From Phalacrocorax aristotelis (Eukaryota > Chordata > Aves > Suliformes > Phalacrocoracidae), in contig NW_027441100.1 of NCBI RefSeq assembly GCF_949628215.1, positions 1 to 64,000 of the forward strand: a stretch of 64,000 nt of DNA, in the 5' to 3' direction. The translations under genes and the position numbers were made by a program. How positions within the stretch are numbered: the stretch's first letter is position 1; every line of letters starts with the position of its first letter. This document shows, piece by piece, positions 10,382-22,400 of the stretch. The notes beneath the pieces are model-generated. The model had not been told where the DNA came from, searched no databases, and saw only the letters and a list, made by a program, of their open reading frames with translations.

Positions 10382-10453
10382 CATCTTCTGCGCCCTGGGC
10401 AGGGGAAAAGAGCATCCTCCTCCTCCCTTCTGTCAGCTCCCGGGTAACTCACC
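10382..10453 (-). other. Candidate first-exon junction and start codon (minus strand), copy 1
   Basis: Reading leftward, GAGAAGCG|GTGAGTTACC at 10453/10452 is a near-consensus splice donor. 58 nt later TTCCCCTGCCCAG|GGCGCAG (10395/10394) is a good acceptor, and 10 nt into that exon is ATG at 10384 in the context AAGATGGCC, a strong Kozak match. The frame opens MAASPAHRSSPSASPG and then enters the G-rich minisatellite, becoming Pro/Arg-rich (131 codons to 9989). A 58-nt intron is very short for a vertebrate, so either the intron is retained or the pairing is coincidental. No homologue recognised. Confidence 0.38.
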
Positions 10454-10559
10454 GCTTCTCGGGGAGCGGCCGCACCTGGAAGCCCCCAGAAATCAACACG
10501 AATCCAACCCCAAAAATACACCTCGCGTACCGCACGCGGCACGGCCGCCCGGCACCCGA

Positions 10560-10720
10560 GCGCCGGAACACCGCGCCTCCCGCCGCGCCCCGGCGAACCA
10601 CGTGACAGGGCCGGCAGCCGCGCGCCACAGGGACTACAGCTCCCGGCACGCCGCGAGCCCGCCCTCCCCGCTCTCTGACCCTTCGGGGCACCGTTCTTCC
10701 CGCCGATGCACCCGGAAGCC
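10560..10720. promoter_or_regulatory. CpG-island promoter-like cluster, copy 1
   Basis: Within 160 bp lie CACGTGAC (E-box of the USF/TFE type) at 10599-10606, ACTACAGCTCCCGGCACGC at 10633-10651, which fits the ZNF143/Staf motif (ACTACANNTCCCRGNATGC) except at one or two positions, and CCCGGAAGCC, an ETS-type site, at 10711-10720. Such combinations are typical of TATA-less housekeeping promoters, often bidirectional. Transcription leftward would give the candidate first exon at 10453; rightward would run toward LTR-A. Confidence 0.6.
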
Positions 10721-11270
10721 CCACCGAGCCCTCAGCACAGCCTCGCTCTCCCCACAGCCCGCTCCGACCCGGCGCTGCCCCGCCGCAGCCCTCCTCGGGG
10801 CTTTACCCGGGACGCAGCCGTCCACCACCCAGCCCCCGCTCACCTCCTCCCTCGCTACAGTCGCAGCCCGCTGACGCTCGGCCACAGCTCCGCCCCGTCC
10901 CGCCCTCGGCTCACACTGGCCCCCCGGAGCAGGGCACCACCCCTTTTCCAGGTAGGAGCCGGCACCGGCAGCCCCACTGCCCGCACCTGGGGCTCCTCCA
11001 TCCAGCCCCCGCCCGCAGCTGAGGCACAGCAGCAACGGGGGGCCCCTCCCCCACCCCCACAGTGCACCACCTTCTCCCCAGGGCTCCATCACAGCCCCCT
11101 GCCCCACGCAAAGGGAGCGCAAACGCAGCCCCGAGGGCAAAGGAGAGGGCAAGTGTTTGCGCAGGCAGCGTGCATGTAACAAGTCCCAGGAGCGATTCGT
11201 GGCTCAGGGTCCCCAACGCTCCCCCTGCCCCCAGGCCACCTCGGCCGCCGTTGCCGGAGCCGCACGGAGC

Positions 11271-11806
11271 TGGTTTTGGCTAGGATAGTGCTCATTTTCT
11301 CCATAGTAGCTAGGAAAGGATAAGTTTTGGATTTATGTTCAAAACAGCGTTAACAATGTAGAGATGTGCTGAGCACTGCTTCCACAGTCAGAGCCTCTTC
11401 TGGTTCTCTCAGTGCCCCACCAGCAAGTAGGCTGGCAGAGGACACAGCTGGGAAAGCTTTCCCAGCTAACTGACCAAAGGGCTATTCCATACCATTTGAC
11501 ATCACGCTGAGTACATGCAGCTGGGGGAGAAGGGGGAGGCCTTAGGGGCTACGGCATTTCACTCCCTAAGTAACCATTACACATGATAGAGCCCTGCTTT
11601 CCCAGAGAAGGCTCAACACCTGCCCACCGAAAAGGAGTGTGAATTAATTCCTTGATTTGCTTCCATGCACAGCTGTTACTCTACCTATTAAACACCCATG
11701 AGTTTTCTCACTTTTACCCTTCCAGCTCTCTCCCCCAGCCCACTGAGGGTGGAGCGAGCAAGCAGCTCCCTGGTGCAGAGTTGCCAGCTGGGGCTAAACC
11801 ACGGCA
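11271..11806 (+). mobile_element. LTR-A, avian ERVL-type solo LTR, copy 1
   Basis: The 536-bp segment starts TGGTTTTGGCTAGGATAG and ends CTAAACCACGGCA. From memory it follows the very common avian ERVL-type LTR from end to end: 'tttctccatagtagctagg', 'ctgagcactgcttccacag', 'ccaactgaccaaagg-like' with GGCTATTCCATACCATTTGA, 'taaccattacacatgat', the ATTAAA polyadenylation variant at 11687-11692, and 'tgagttttctcacttttacc'. The TATA region that normally follows the CATCACGCT motif is eroded. No target-site duplication is visible, and the junctions may be amplification breakpoints. It lies rightward-oriented at the end of the CpG segment. Confidence 0.85.
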
Positions 11807-14800
11807 CGCGCTTGTCCTGGTTTGGCAGGGAGCGGACGGTCGGTCGCCTGGCTCCTGGAGCGAGAGGCTGCTGGGCAGAGAGGGAGGCCACCAAAGGTGA
11901 GGAGCAGGGCACAGGACAGTAGGAGGAGAGAAGAGAAAAGCGGCATGTGGCTGGACGGGTTGGGGGGGCGTGTGTGCGTGTAGTGAGAAGGCACGAGGCA
12001 GGGAACAGGATGGCCAGAGAAGGACAGGGAGCCTGACTGAGGTGGAGATAAAAGCAGCAGAGAGAGGGGAAGAGAGGCAGCAGAAAGAGGGACGAGCAGG
12101 ACAGAGACCAACAAAGAAGGATGAGGAGCAGGCTGGAAACGCACAAAGAACCTGGGGCAGGCAGCACGACAGCGAGTGAGGAAAGAAGAATAGGGGCAGA
12201 AAGCTGAGCGAGCGAGATGGAGGAAGACAAGAAAAGCAACAAGAACAGGGCAGAGAGGGAAGAATGAAGCCACGGGGACAGGGATCCGAGAGAGCCAACG
12301 ACAGAGGGAAGGGGCCGGGGAGGGAACACCACAAAACAAACCATGGGGCTACGTGGTACAGATCATGAGAAGGGAGAAAATTAACCATTAGGGACAGGGA
12401 GCCAGAGGAAAAAGAAAATACACCAAAAGGGAGATGGAGAGCAAAAGGAATCGCAATGCGTACAGAAAGAAGAGCGAAACAATTCTAAAATAGGGACATG
12501 GGGAAGCCAGAAAGGACAAACGCTACAGGCTACAGGGCAGAGAGGGAAGAATTAATGATAGACACAGAGAGCTGGGCAGAAAGAGATGGAGAAAGGCTAA
12601 AGATCACACGGCCAACAGGGAAGAGAGGCAGGAAGTTTAAAAACAGGGGCAAGAAGCCAGAGAGAGGGAGAGAGAGGCAACAATAAAATGGGGACGGGCC
12701 ACGGGGCAGCGAGGAGGGAGCCGATGAATAAGAAAAGGAGGCCAAAGAGAACACAATGTAGTATGGAAAAAAGGAACAGCGGCCTACGGGGAAGGAGGAA
12801 TTAAAGATCAGGCACTGGGAGGCAGACAGAGACAAACGAAGAAACAAGTGAAAAAACCAACAGCAATGGGCTACCAAGACAGAGAGGGAGGAAATTCGGC
12901 AATAAAACATAGCAGCAAGGAGCGGGACAGAGAGAGTTGAGGACAAGCAAACAGCACGGGTCTATGTGAAAGAGAACATGGAATTAGAACACAGAGAGGG
13001 AGCCTGTCAGAGGTGGAGATAAAAGCAGCAGAGAGGGGAAGAGAGGCAGCAGAAAGAGGTAAGAGCAGGACAGAGACCAAGAAAGAACGGTGAGGAGCAG
13101 GCTGGAAACGCACAAAGAACCTGGGGCAGGCAGCACAACAGCGAGGGAGGAAAGAAGAATAGGGGCAGAAAGCTGAACCGAGCAAGATGGAGAAAGACAA
13201 GAAAAGCGACAAGAACAGGGCAGAGAGGGAAGAATGAAGCCACGGGGACAGGGATCCGAGAGAGCCAACGACAGAGGGAAGGGGCCGGGGTAGGGAACAC
13301 CTCAAAACAAACCATGGGGCTACGTGGTACAGAGCATGAGCAGGGAGAGAATTAACCATTAGGGACAGGGAGCCAGAGGAAAAAGAAAATACACCAAAAG
13401 GGAGATGGAGAGCAAAAGGAATCGCAATGCGTACAGAAAGAAGAACGAAACAATTCTAAAATAGGGACATGGGGAAGCCAGAAAGGACAACCGCTACAGG
13501 CTACAGGGCAGAGAGGGAAGAATTAATGATAGACACAGAGAGCTGGGCAGAAAGAGATGGAGAAAGGCTAAAGATCACACGGCCAACAGGGAAGAGAGGG
13601 AAGACGTTTAAAAACAGGGGCAAGAAGCCAGAGAGAGGGGGAGAGAGGCAACAATAAAATGGGGACGGGCCACGGGGCAGCGAGGAGGGAACCGATGAAT
13701 AAGAAAAGGAGGCCAAAGAGAACACAATGTAGTATGGAAAAAAGGAACAGCGGCCTACGGGGAAGGAGGAATTAAAGATCAGGCACTGGGAGGCAGACAG
13801 AGACAAACGAAGAAACAAGTGAAAAAACCAACAGCAATGGGCTACCAAGACAGAGAGGGAGGAAATTGGGCAATAAAACATAGCAGCAAGGAGCGGGACA
13901 GAGAGAGTTGAGGACAAACAAACAGCACGGGTCTATGTGAAAGAGAACTTGGAATTAGAACACAGAGAGGGAGCCTGTCAGAGGTGGAGATAAAAGCAGC
14001 AGAGAGGGGAAGAGAGGCAGCAGAAAGAGGGAAGAGCAGGACAGAGACCAAGAAAGAACGGTGAGGAGCAGGCTGGAAACGCACAAAGAACCTGGGGCAG
14101 GCAGCACGACAGCGAGTGAGGAAAGAAGAATAGGGGCAGAAAGCTGAACCGAGCAAGATGGAGAAAGACAAGAAAAGCGACAAGAACAGGGCAGAGAGGA
14201 GAGAATGAAGCCACGGGGACAGGGATCCGAGAGAGCCAACGACGGAGGGAAGGGGCCGGGGTAGGGAAGACCTCAAAACAAACCATGGGGCTACGTGGTA
14301 CAGAGCATGAGCAGGGAGAGAATTAACCATTAGGGACAGGGAGCCAGAGGAAAAAGAAAATACACCAAAAGGGAGATGGAGAGCAAAAGGAATCGCAATG
14401 CGTACAGAAAGAAGAGCGAAACATTTCTAAAATAGGGACATGGGGAAGCCAGAAAGGACAACCGCTACAGGCTACAGGGCAGAGAGGGAAGAATTAACGA
14501 TAGACACAGAGAGCTGGGCAGAAAGAGATGGAGAAAGGCTAAAGATCACACGGCCAACAGGGAAGAGAGGGAAGACGTTTAAAAACAGGGGCAAGAAGCC
14601 AGAGAGAGGGGGAGAGAGGCAACAATAAAATGGGGACGGGCCACGGGGCAGTGAGGAGGGAACCGATGAATAAGAAAAGGAGGCCAAAGAGAACACAATG
14701 TAGTATGGAAAAAAGGAACAGCGGCCTACGGGGAAGGAGGAATTAAAGATCAGGCACTGGGAGGCAGACAGAGACAAACGAAGAAACAAGTGAAAAAACC

Positions 14801-16209
14801 AACAGCAATGGGCTACCAAGACAGAGAGGGAGGAGACGAGGAAATATAGCAGCAAGGAGCGGGACAGAGAGAGTTGAGGACAAACAAACAGCACGGGTCT
14901 ATGTGAAAGAGAACTTGGAATTAGAACACAGAGAGGGAGCCTGTCAGAGGTGGAGATAAAAGCAGCAGAGAGGGGAAGAGAGGCAGCAGAAAGAGGGAAG
15001 AGCAGGACAGAGACCAAGAAAGAACGATGAGGAGCAGGCTGGAAACGCACAAAGAACCTGGGGCAGGCAGCACAACAGCGAGTGAGGAAAGAAGAATAGG
15101 GGCAGAAAGCTGAGCGAGCGAGATGGAGAAAGACAAGAAAAGCAACAAGAACAGGGCAGAGAGGGAAGAATGAAGCCACGGGGACAGGGAGCCGAGAGAG
15201 CCAACGACGGAGGGAAGGGGCCGGGGTAGGGAAGACCTCAAAACAAACCATGGGGCTACGTGGTACAGAGCATGAGCAGGGAGAGAATTAACCATTAGGG
15301 ACAGGGAGCCAGAGGAAAAAGAAAATACACCAAAAGGGAGATGGAGAGCAAAAGGAATCGCAATGCGTACAGAAAGAAGAGCGAAACAATTCTAAAATAG
15401 GGACATGGGGAAGCCAGAAAGGACAACCGCTACAGGCTACAGGGCAGAGAGGGAAGAATTAACGAATAGACATGGAGAGCTGGGCGGAAAGAGATGGAGA
15501 AAGGCTAAAGATCACACGGCCAACAGGGAAGAGAGGCAGGAAGTTTAAAAACAGGGGCAAGAAGCCAGAGAGAGGGAGAGAGGCAACAATAAAATGGGGA
15601 CGGGCCACGGGGCAGCGAGGAGGGAACCGATGAATAAGAAAAGGCGGCCAAAGAGAACACAATGTAGTATGGAAAAAAGGAACAGCGGCCTACGGGGAAG
15701 GAGGAATTAAAGATCAGGCACTGGGAGGCAGACAGAGACAAACGAAGAAACAAGTGAAAAAACCAACAGCAATGGGCTACCAAGACAGAGAGGGAGGAGA
15801 CGAGGAAATAAAATATAGCAGCAAGGAGCTGGACAGAGAGATGAGGACAAACAAACAGCACGGGTCTATGTGAAAGAGAACTTGGAACTAGAACACAGAG
15901 AGGGAGCCTGTCAGAGGTGGAGATAAAAGCAGCAGAGAGGGGAAGAGAGGCAGCAGAAAGAGGGAAGAGCAGGACAGAGACTAAGAAAGAATGATGAGGA
16001 GCAGGCTGGAAACGCACAAAGAACCTGGGGCAGGCAGCACGACAGCGAGTGAGGAAAGAAGAATAGGGGCAGAAAGCTGAGCGAGCGAGATGGAGGAAGA
16101 CAAGAAAAGCAACAAGAACAGGGCAGAGAGGGAAGAATGAAGCCACGGGGACAGGGATCCGAGACAGCCAACGACGGAGGGAAGGGGCCGGGGAGGGAAC
16201 ACCACAAAA
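11807..16209. repeat. Purine-rich monomer array, block 2
   Basis: Landmark ATGGGGAAGCCAGAAAGGAC at 12498, 13469, 14440 and 15405, spacings 971, 971 and 965 bp. Middle monomers carry GGAAATTCGGCAATAAAACA or GGAAATTGGGCAATAAAACA, while the one before the last has GACGAGGAAATATAGCAG. These serve as monomer-type markers. No gene. Confidence 0.9.
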
Positions 16210-16543
16210 GGTAATTCCGGCAGGGGGAAGATCGCGACCACCGACTCACGGACCACCACCGACCCAAGTAACACCACCTACTCAGAAGAGGACAACCGAG
16301 CCTGCGCAGTAATTTACATAAGGAACGAGCAAGTTTGTACCAATCAGTAGACAGGACAATAATGAATACGTCTGACTACGTAAAATTTTGAGCTATAAAT
16401 TGTAGGGGAAAGGTGTGTGAGGTACGCACGTTAGGAGGAGCGATCCCCCGTGCATCCGGCGCCGTGAATAAAGAATGCCTGCTCTTTAATACTAAATTGG
16501 TGTTACAGAGTTGTTTCCAATTTTACCACGATTTTTGGTAACA
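16210..16543 (+). mobile_element. LTR-B solo LTR, copy 2
   Basis: At +7657 from copy 1 and apparently identical, including TATAAATT, AATAAA and the GGTAACA end. A shared position in every block shows the insertion predates the block amplification. Confidence 0.72.
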
Positions 16544-16862
16544 CAGGGAGTCAGACCAAGAGAGCCAGAGAAAGACAAAATACCGACAGGCTACAGGACA
16601 GAGCAGGAGGAATACAAAAAAACGGAGCCAGAGCCAGGCAGAGAGAGGCAGAGAAAGAAAAAGTAGCCACACGCTACAGGACAGAGAGAGGGAGGACTGA
16701 AAAGACAGGGAGGCAGGGAGCCACTCAGAGCGAGATGGAGAAAGAAGGTGCGGGGGGAACGCAAAAAAAAAATAATTTTGCAGCAGGTAAGGAAAGAGAG
16801 GGGGCCAGGGGAGAGACAGGGAGGGCCCAGGACGCACAAGAGAGGCAACAGGGCCCCAGTGG
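16544..16862. repeat. Purine-rich spacer after LTR-B, block 2
   Basis: Same as the block 1 spacer at +7657; no gene seen. Confidence 0.75.
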
Positions 16863-17668
16863 CCCAGGACTCACCGCAACTCTCGCTCTCAGCGCTGCTG
16901 GCACAATTTAGCCGTTCAGATGCTTCTTTCCCCTTCCCTCCTCCCTGCCTCTTCTGCAGCTCCAGACTCTAGGCCATCCTCCACCTAAAGAGAATACATG
17001 GGTGTCTTACAGCTCTTACAAGATGAGGCTTCCTAGGCACGTGGCCTAGCTCGCTCGTGCACTACACGCCCGTACCGAACTCCGGGTTATGCGTACAGAC
17101 CCTGCGGTGCACGTTGGTGGCCTGGCCCGCTGCGGACTATGAAGGGGGATCCTTCCTTCCTCACCTGCAGGGACAGGCTCTCTCTTGCCTGCGGCAGGAA
17201 GGCAGGTGGCAGCCAGAGCGCCTTCAATTTCTTCTTCTTTACCTTTCGTTGGCATCGCCAGCTTCAGCCGAGGCAGCTCCTGTCCACAGCTGGGAAGGGC
17301 TTTGTCTATCCCTTTTCGGCCCCGCGCTGCAAGGACGGCGAGGCCGGGCAGAGAGAAGCCACGCAAGCCTGAGACGGCCACAGTCAACGGCATCCCCGGG
17401 GGAAGGACAGACAACCACGTCCGCAGCAAGGTCTCTGGGAGAGGGAAAGAAGAAACAGCGACCGTCATTACCGTCGATCGACCTTGACCAAAGCCTCTCC
17501 TTCCGCAGGGGCTTCTGGACACACCGCTCCTTCCCCGCGCTACTGCTAAGGGCCCCTGCGCCGAGGGGGAATCCCGTGCGCTTGAGGGCCGGCTCGCTGC
17601 CTTCACGACAGGGCCTGGGGGCGGCCTAGGGCTACGCAGCACGCTTCAGAGGAGGTGCCGGAGCTGGG

Positions 17669-17985
17669 GGCAGGCGCGCGGGGCGGGGGGGGGGGGGGGG
17701 CAGGCGCGCGGGGTGGGGGGGAGGGGGCAGGCGCGCGGGTCGAAGCAGGCGCGCGGGGCAGGCTGGCGGGGGGAGCAGGTGCGCGGGGCGAGGCAAGCGC
17801 GCGGGGCGGGGGGGGGCAGGCGGGCGGGGGGAGCAGGCGCGCGGGGCGGGGGGGGGCAGGCGGGCGGGGGGAGCAGGCGCGCGGGGCGGGGGGGGGGCAG
17901 GCGGGCGGGGGGAGCAGGCGCGGGGGGGGGCAGGCGGGCGGGGGGAGCAGGCGCGGGGGGCGGGAGGGGAGGGCAGGCGCGCGGG
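17669..17985. repeat. G-rich GC minisatellite, copy 2 (~317 bp)
   Basis: Same length and unit order as copy 1. Confidence 0.9.
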
Positions 17986-18038
17986 CAAGGCGGGCCAGGG
18001 GAGGCTGAGGGGGAGCTCCGGTGAGCCGGGGAGGCGGC

Positions 18039-18110
18039 CATCTTCTGCGCCCTGGGCAGGGGAAAAGAGCATCCTCCTCCTCCCTTCTGTCAGCTCCCGG
18101 GTAACTCACC
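18039..18110 (-). other. Candidate first-exon junction and start codon (minus strand), copy 2
   Basis: Same donor, 58-nt gap, acceptor and ATG (18041) as copy 1. Confidence 0.38.
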
Positions 18111-18216
18111 GCTTCTCGGGGAGCGGCCGCACCTGGAAGCCCCCAGAAATCAACACGAATCCAACCCCAAAAATACACCTCGCGTACCGCACGCGGCACG
18201 GCCGCCCGGCACCCGA

Positions 18217-18377
18217 GCGCCGGAACACCGCGCCTCCCGCCGCGCCCCGGCGAACCACGTGACAGGGCCGGCAGCCGCGCGCCACAGGGACTACAGCTCC
18301 CGGCACGCCGCGAGCCCGCCCTCCCCGCTCTCTGACCCTTCGGGGCACCGTTCTTCCCGCCGATGCACCCGGAAGCC
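18217..18377. promoter_or_regulatory. CpG-island promoter-like cluster, copy 2
   Basis: E-box, ZNF143-like and ETS-like sites in the same order and spacing as copy 1. Confidence 0.6.
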
Positions 18378-18927
18378 CCACCGAGCCCTCAGCACAGCCT
18401 CGCTCTCCCCACAGCCCGCTCCGACCCGGCGCTGCCCCGCCGCAGCCCTCCTCGGGGCTTTACCCGGGACGCAGCCGTCCACCACCCAGCCCCCGCTCAC
18501 CTCCTCCCTCGCTACAGTCGCAGCCCGCTGACGCTCGGCCACAGCTCCGCCCCGTCCCGCCCTCGGCTCACACTGGCCCCCCGGAGCAGGGCACCACCCC
18601 TTTTCCAGGTAGGAGCCGGCACCGGCAGCCCCACTGCCCGCACCTGGGGCTCCTCCATCCAGCCCCCGCCCGCAGCTGAGGCACAGCAGCAACGGGGGGC
18701 CCCTCCCCCACCCCCACAGTGCACCACCTTCTCCCCAGGGCTCCATCACAGCCCCCTGCCCCACGCAAAGGGAGCGCAAACGCAGCCCCGAGGGCAAAGG
18801 AGAGGGCAAGTGTTTGCGCAGGCAGCGTGCATGTAACAAGTCCCAGGAGCGATTCGTGGCTCAGGGTCCCCAACGCTCCCCCTGCCCCCAGGCCACCTCG
18901 GCCGCCGTTGCCGGAGCCGCACGGAGC

Positions 18928-19463
18928 TGGTTTTGGCTAGGATAGTGCTCATTTTCTCCATAGTAGCTAGGAAAGGATAAGTTTTGGATTTATGTTCAAA
19001 ACAGCGTTAACAATGTAGAGATGTGCTGAGCACTGCTTCCACAGTCAGAGCCTCTTCTGGTTCTCTCAGTGCCCCACCAGCAAGTAGGCTGGCAGAGGAC
19101 ACAGCTGGGAAAGCTTTCCCAGCTAACTGACCAAAGGGCTATTCCATACCATTTGACATCACGCTGAGTACATGCAGCTGGGGGAGAAGGGGGAGGCCTT
19201 AGGGGCTACGGCATTTCACTCCCTAAGTAACCATTACACATGATAGAGCCCTGCTTTCCCAGAGAAGGCTCAACACCTGCCCACCGAAAAGGAGTGTGAA
19301 TTAATTCCTTGATTTGCTTCCATGCACAGCTGTTACTCTACCTATTAAACACCCATGAGTTTTCTCACTTTTACCCTTCCAGCTCTCTCCCCCAGCCCAC
19401 TGAGGGTGGAGCGAGCAAGCAGCTCCCTGGTGCAGAGTTGCCAGCTGGGGCTAAACCACGGCA
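18928..19463 (+). mobile_element. LTR-A ERVL-type solo LTR, copy 2
   Basis: 536 bp, same ends and polyadenylation variant as copy 1, at +7657. Confidence 0.85.
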
Positions 19464-22400
19464 CGCGCTTGTCCTGGTTTGGCAGGGAGCGGACGGTCGG
19501 TCGCCTGGCTCCTGGAGCGAGAGGCTGCTGGGCAGAGAGGGAGGCCACCAAAGGTGAGGAGCAGGGCACAGGACAGTAGGAGGAGAGAAGAGAAAAGCGG
19601 CATGTGGCTGGACGGGTTGGGGGGGCGTGTGTGCGTGTAGTGAGAAGGCACGAGGCAGGGAACAGGATGGCCAGAGAAGGACAGGGAGCCTGACTGAGGT
19701 GGAGATAAAAGCAGCAGAGAGAGGGGAAGAGAGGCAGCAGAAAGAGGGACGAGCAGGACAGAGACCAACAAAGAAGGATGAGGAGCAGGCTGGAAACGCA
19801 CAAAGAACCTGGGGCAGGCAGCACGACAGCGAGTGAGGAAAGAAGAATAGGGGCAGAAAGCTGAGCGAGCGAGATGGAGGAAGACAAGAAAAGCAACAAG
19901 AACAGGGCAGAGAGGGAAGAATGAAGCCACGGGGACAGGGATCCGAGAGAGCCAACGACAGAGGGAAGGGGCCGGGGAGGGAACACCACAAAACAAACCA
20001 TGGGGCTACGTGGTACAGATCATGAGAAGGGAGAAAATTAACCATTAGGGACAGGGAGCCAGAGGAAAAAGAAAATACACCAAAAGGGAGATGGAGAGCA
20101 AAAGGAATCGCAATGCGTACAGAAAGAAGAGCGAAACAATTCTAAAATAGGGACATGGGGAAGCCAGAAAGGACAAACGCTACAGGCTACAGGGCAGAGA
20201 GGGAAGAATTAACGATAGACACAGAGAGCTGGGCAGAAAGAGATGGAGAAAGGCTAAAGATCACACGGCCAACAGGGAAGAGAGGGAAGACGTTTAAAAA
20301 CGGGGCAAGAAGCCAGAGAGAGGGGGAGAGAGGCAACAATAAAATGGGGACGGGCCACGGGGCAGCGAGGAGGGAACCGATGAATAAGAAAAGGAGGCCA
20401 AAGAGAACACAATGTAGTATGGAAAAAAGGAACAGCGGCCTACGGGGAAGGAGGAATTAAAGATCAGGCACTGGGAGGCAGACAGAGACAAACGAAGAAA
20501 CAAGTGAAAAAACCAACAGCAATGGGCTACCAAGACAGAGAGGGAGGAAATTCGGCAATAAAACATAGCAGCAAGGAGCGGGACAGAGAGAGTTGAGGAC
20601 AAGCAAACAGCACGGGTCTATGTGAAAGAGAACATGGAATTAGAACACAGAGAGGGAGCCTGTCAGAGGTGGAGATAAAAGCAGCAGAGAGGGGAAGAGA
20701 GGCAGCAGAAAGAGGTAAGAGCAGGACAGAGACCAAGAAAGAACGGTGAGGAGCAGGCTGGAAACGCACAAAGAACCTGGGGCAGGCAGCACAACAGCGA
20801 GGGAGGAAAGAAGAATAGGGGCAGAAAGCTGAACCGAGCAAGATGGAGAAAGACAAGAAAAGCGACAAGAACAGGGCAGAGAGGGAAGAATGAAGCCACG
20901 GGGACAGGGATCCGAGAGAGCCAACGACAGAGGGAAGGGGCCGGGGTAGGGAACACCTCAAAACAAACCATGGGGCTACGTGGTACAGAGCATGAGCAGG
21001 GAGAGAATTAACCATTAGGGACAGGGAGCCAGAGGAAAAAGAAAATACACCAAAAGGGAGATGGAGAGCAAAAGGAATCGCAATGCGTACAGAAAGAAGA
21101 ACGAAACAATTCTAAAATAGGGACATGGGGAAGCCAGAAAGGACAACCGCTACAGGCTACAGGGCAGAGAGGGAAGAATTAACGATAGACACAGAGAGCT
21201 GGGCAGAAAGAGATGGAGAAAGGCTAAAGATCACACGGCCAACAGGGAAGAGAGGGAAGACGTTTAAAAACAGGGGCAAGAAGCCAGAGAGAGGGGGAGA
21301 GAGGCAACAATAAAATGGGGACGGGCCACGGGGCAGCGAGGAGGGAACCGATGAATAAGAAAAGGAGGCCAAAGAGAACACAATGTAGTATGGAAAAAAG
21401 GAACAGCGGCCTACGGGGAAGGAGGAATTAAAGATCAGGCACTGGGAGGCAGACAGAGACAAACGAAGAAACAAGTGAAAAAACCAACAGCAATGGGCTA
21501 CCAAGACAGAGAGGGAGGAAATTGGGCAATAAAACATAGCAGCAAGGAGCGGGACAGAGAGAGTTGAGGACAAACAAACAGCACGGGTCTATGTGAAAGA
21601 GAACTTGGAATTAGAACACAGAGAGGGAGCCTGTCAGAGGTGGAGATAAAAGCAGCAGAGAGGGGAAGAGAGGCAGCAGAAAGAGGGAAGAGCAGGACAG
21701 AGACCAAGAAAGAACGGTGAGGAGCAGGCTGGAAACGCACAAAGAACCTGGGGCAGGCAGCACGACAGCGAGTGAGGAAAGAAGACTAGGGGCAGAAAGC
21801 TGAACCGAGCAAGATGGAGAAAGACAAGAAAAGCGACAAGAACAGGGCAGAGAGGAGAGAATGAAGCCACGGGGACAGGGATCCGAGAGAGCCAACGACG
21901 GAGGGAAGGGGCCGGGGTAGGGAAGACCTCAAAACAAACCATGGGGCTACGTGGTACAGAGCATGAGCAGGGAGAGAATTAACCATTAGGGACAGGGAGC
22001 CAGAGGAAAAAGAAAATACACCAAAAGGGAGATGGAGAGCAAAAGGAATCGCAATGCGTACAGAAAGAAGAGCGAAACATTTCTAAAATAGGGACATGGG
22101 GAAGCCAGAAAGGACAACCGCTACAGGCTACAGGGCAGAGAGGGAAGAATTAACGATAGACACAGAGAGCTGGGCAGAAAGAGATGGAGAAAGGCTAAAG
22201 ATCACACGGCCAACAGGGAAGAGAGGGAAGACGTTTAAAAACAGGGGCAAGAAGCCAGAGAGAGGGGGAGAGAGGCAACAATAAAATGGGGACGGGCCAC
22301 GGGGCAGTGAGGAGGGAACCGATGAATAAGAAAAGGAGGCCAAAGAGAACACAATGTAGTATGGAAAAAAGGAACAGCGGCCTACGGGGAAGGAGGAATT

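Larger units (their letters stand above)
9206..11270. other. CpG-rich promoter-like segment, copy 1
   Basis: This is the only part of the block with gene-like composition: dense CpG, balanced strands in the flanks, several transcription-factor-like sites near 10599-10720, splice-like signals on both strands, and a G-rich minisatellite at 10012-10328. Both strands have open frames of 70-200 codons throughout, which is expected in very GC-rich DNA and is not evidence of coding. I find no protein family in any frame. It may be the amplified 5' end of a housekeeping-type gene, now co-amplified with repeats; the gene is not identified. Confidence 0.6.
5059..11746. repeat. Ampliconic block 1 (6688 bp)
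   Basis: This is the first complete unit of the block-level tandem repeat, measured from the GGGTGG in the LTR-A tail to the same point in the next copy. Order: LTR-A tail, three-plus purine-rich monomers, LTR-B, purine spacer, CpG-rich segment with G-rich minisatellite, LTR-A body. It is shorter than the next blocks by about one monomer. From about 8553 to about 12360 its sequence lines up with block 2 at a constant offset of 7657 bp, indicating recent duplication or conversion. Confidence 0.85.
16863..18927. other. CpG-rich promoter-like segment, copy 2
   Basis: Apparently identical to copy 1. Its parts are: the candidate 84-nt exon at 17243-17326 (minus), the G-rich minisatellite at 17669-17985, the candidate ATG/intron/donor at 18039-18110 (minus), the E-box at 18256-18261, the ZNF143-like site at 18290-18308, and the ETS-like site at 18368-18377. 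Identity over this length between adjacent copies points to recent duplication or ongoing homogenisation and is not by itself evidence of selection. Confidence 0.6.
11747..19403. repeat. Ampliconic block 2 (7657 bp)
   Basis: Same order as block 1, but with four landmark monomers (12498, 13469, 14440, 15405) rather than three. The LTR-B, spacer, CpG segment and LTR-A copies are at exactly +7657 from block 1 and look identical base for base where compared, including the minisatellite. Confidence 0.88.

Noticed and set aside
9989..10384. Pro/Arg-rich frames over the G-rich minisatellite as a real protein
   Set aside because: All three minus-strand frames and two plus-strand frames are open through the same GC repeat, and length follows repeat number. 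Only the short opening MAASPAHRSSPSASPG is kept as a weak exon candidate.
10706..11179. 157-codon plus-strand frame starting beside the ETS-like site, with a possible donor at 10951
   Set aside because: GC-rich sequence with other frames open on both strands, no recognisable domain, and the supposed donor equally resembles an acceptor. It may reflect a bidirectional promoter but is not supported as a gene.
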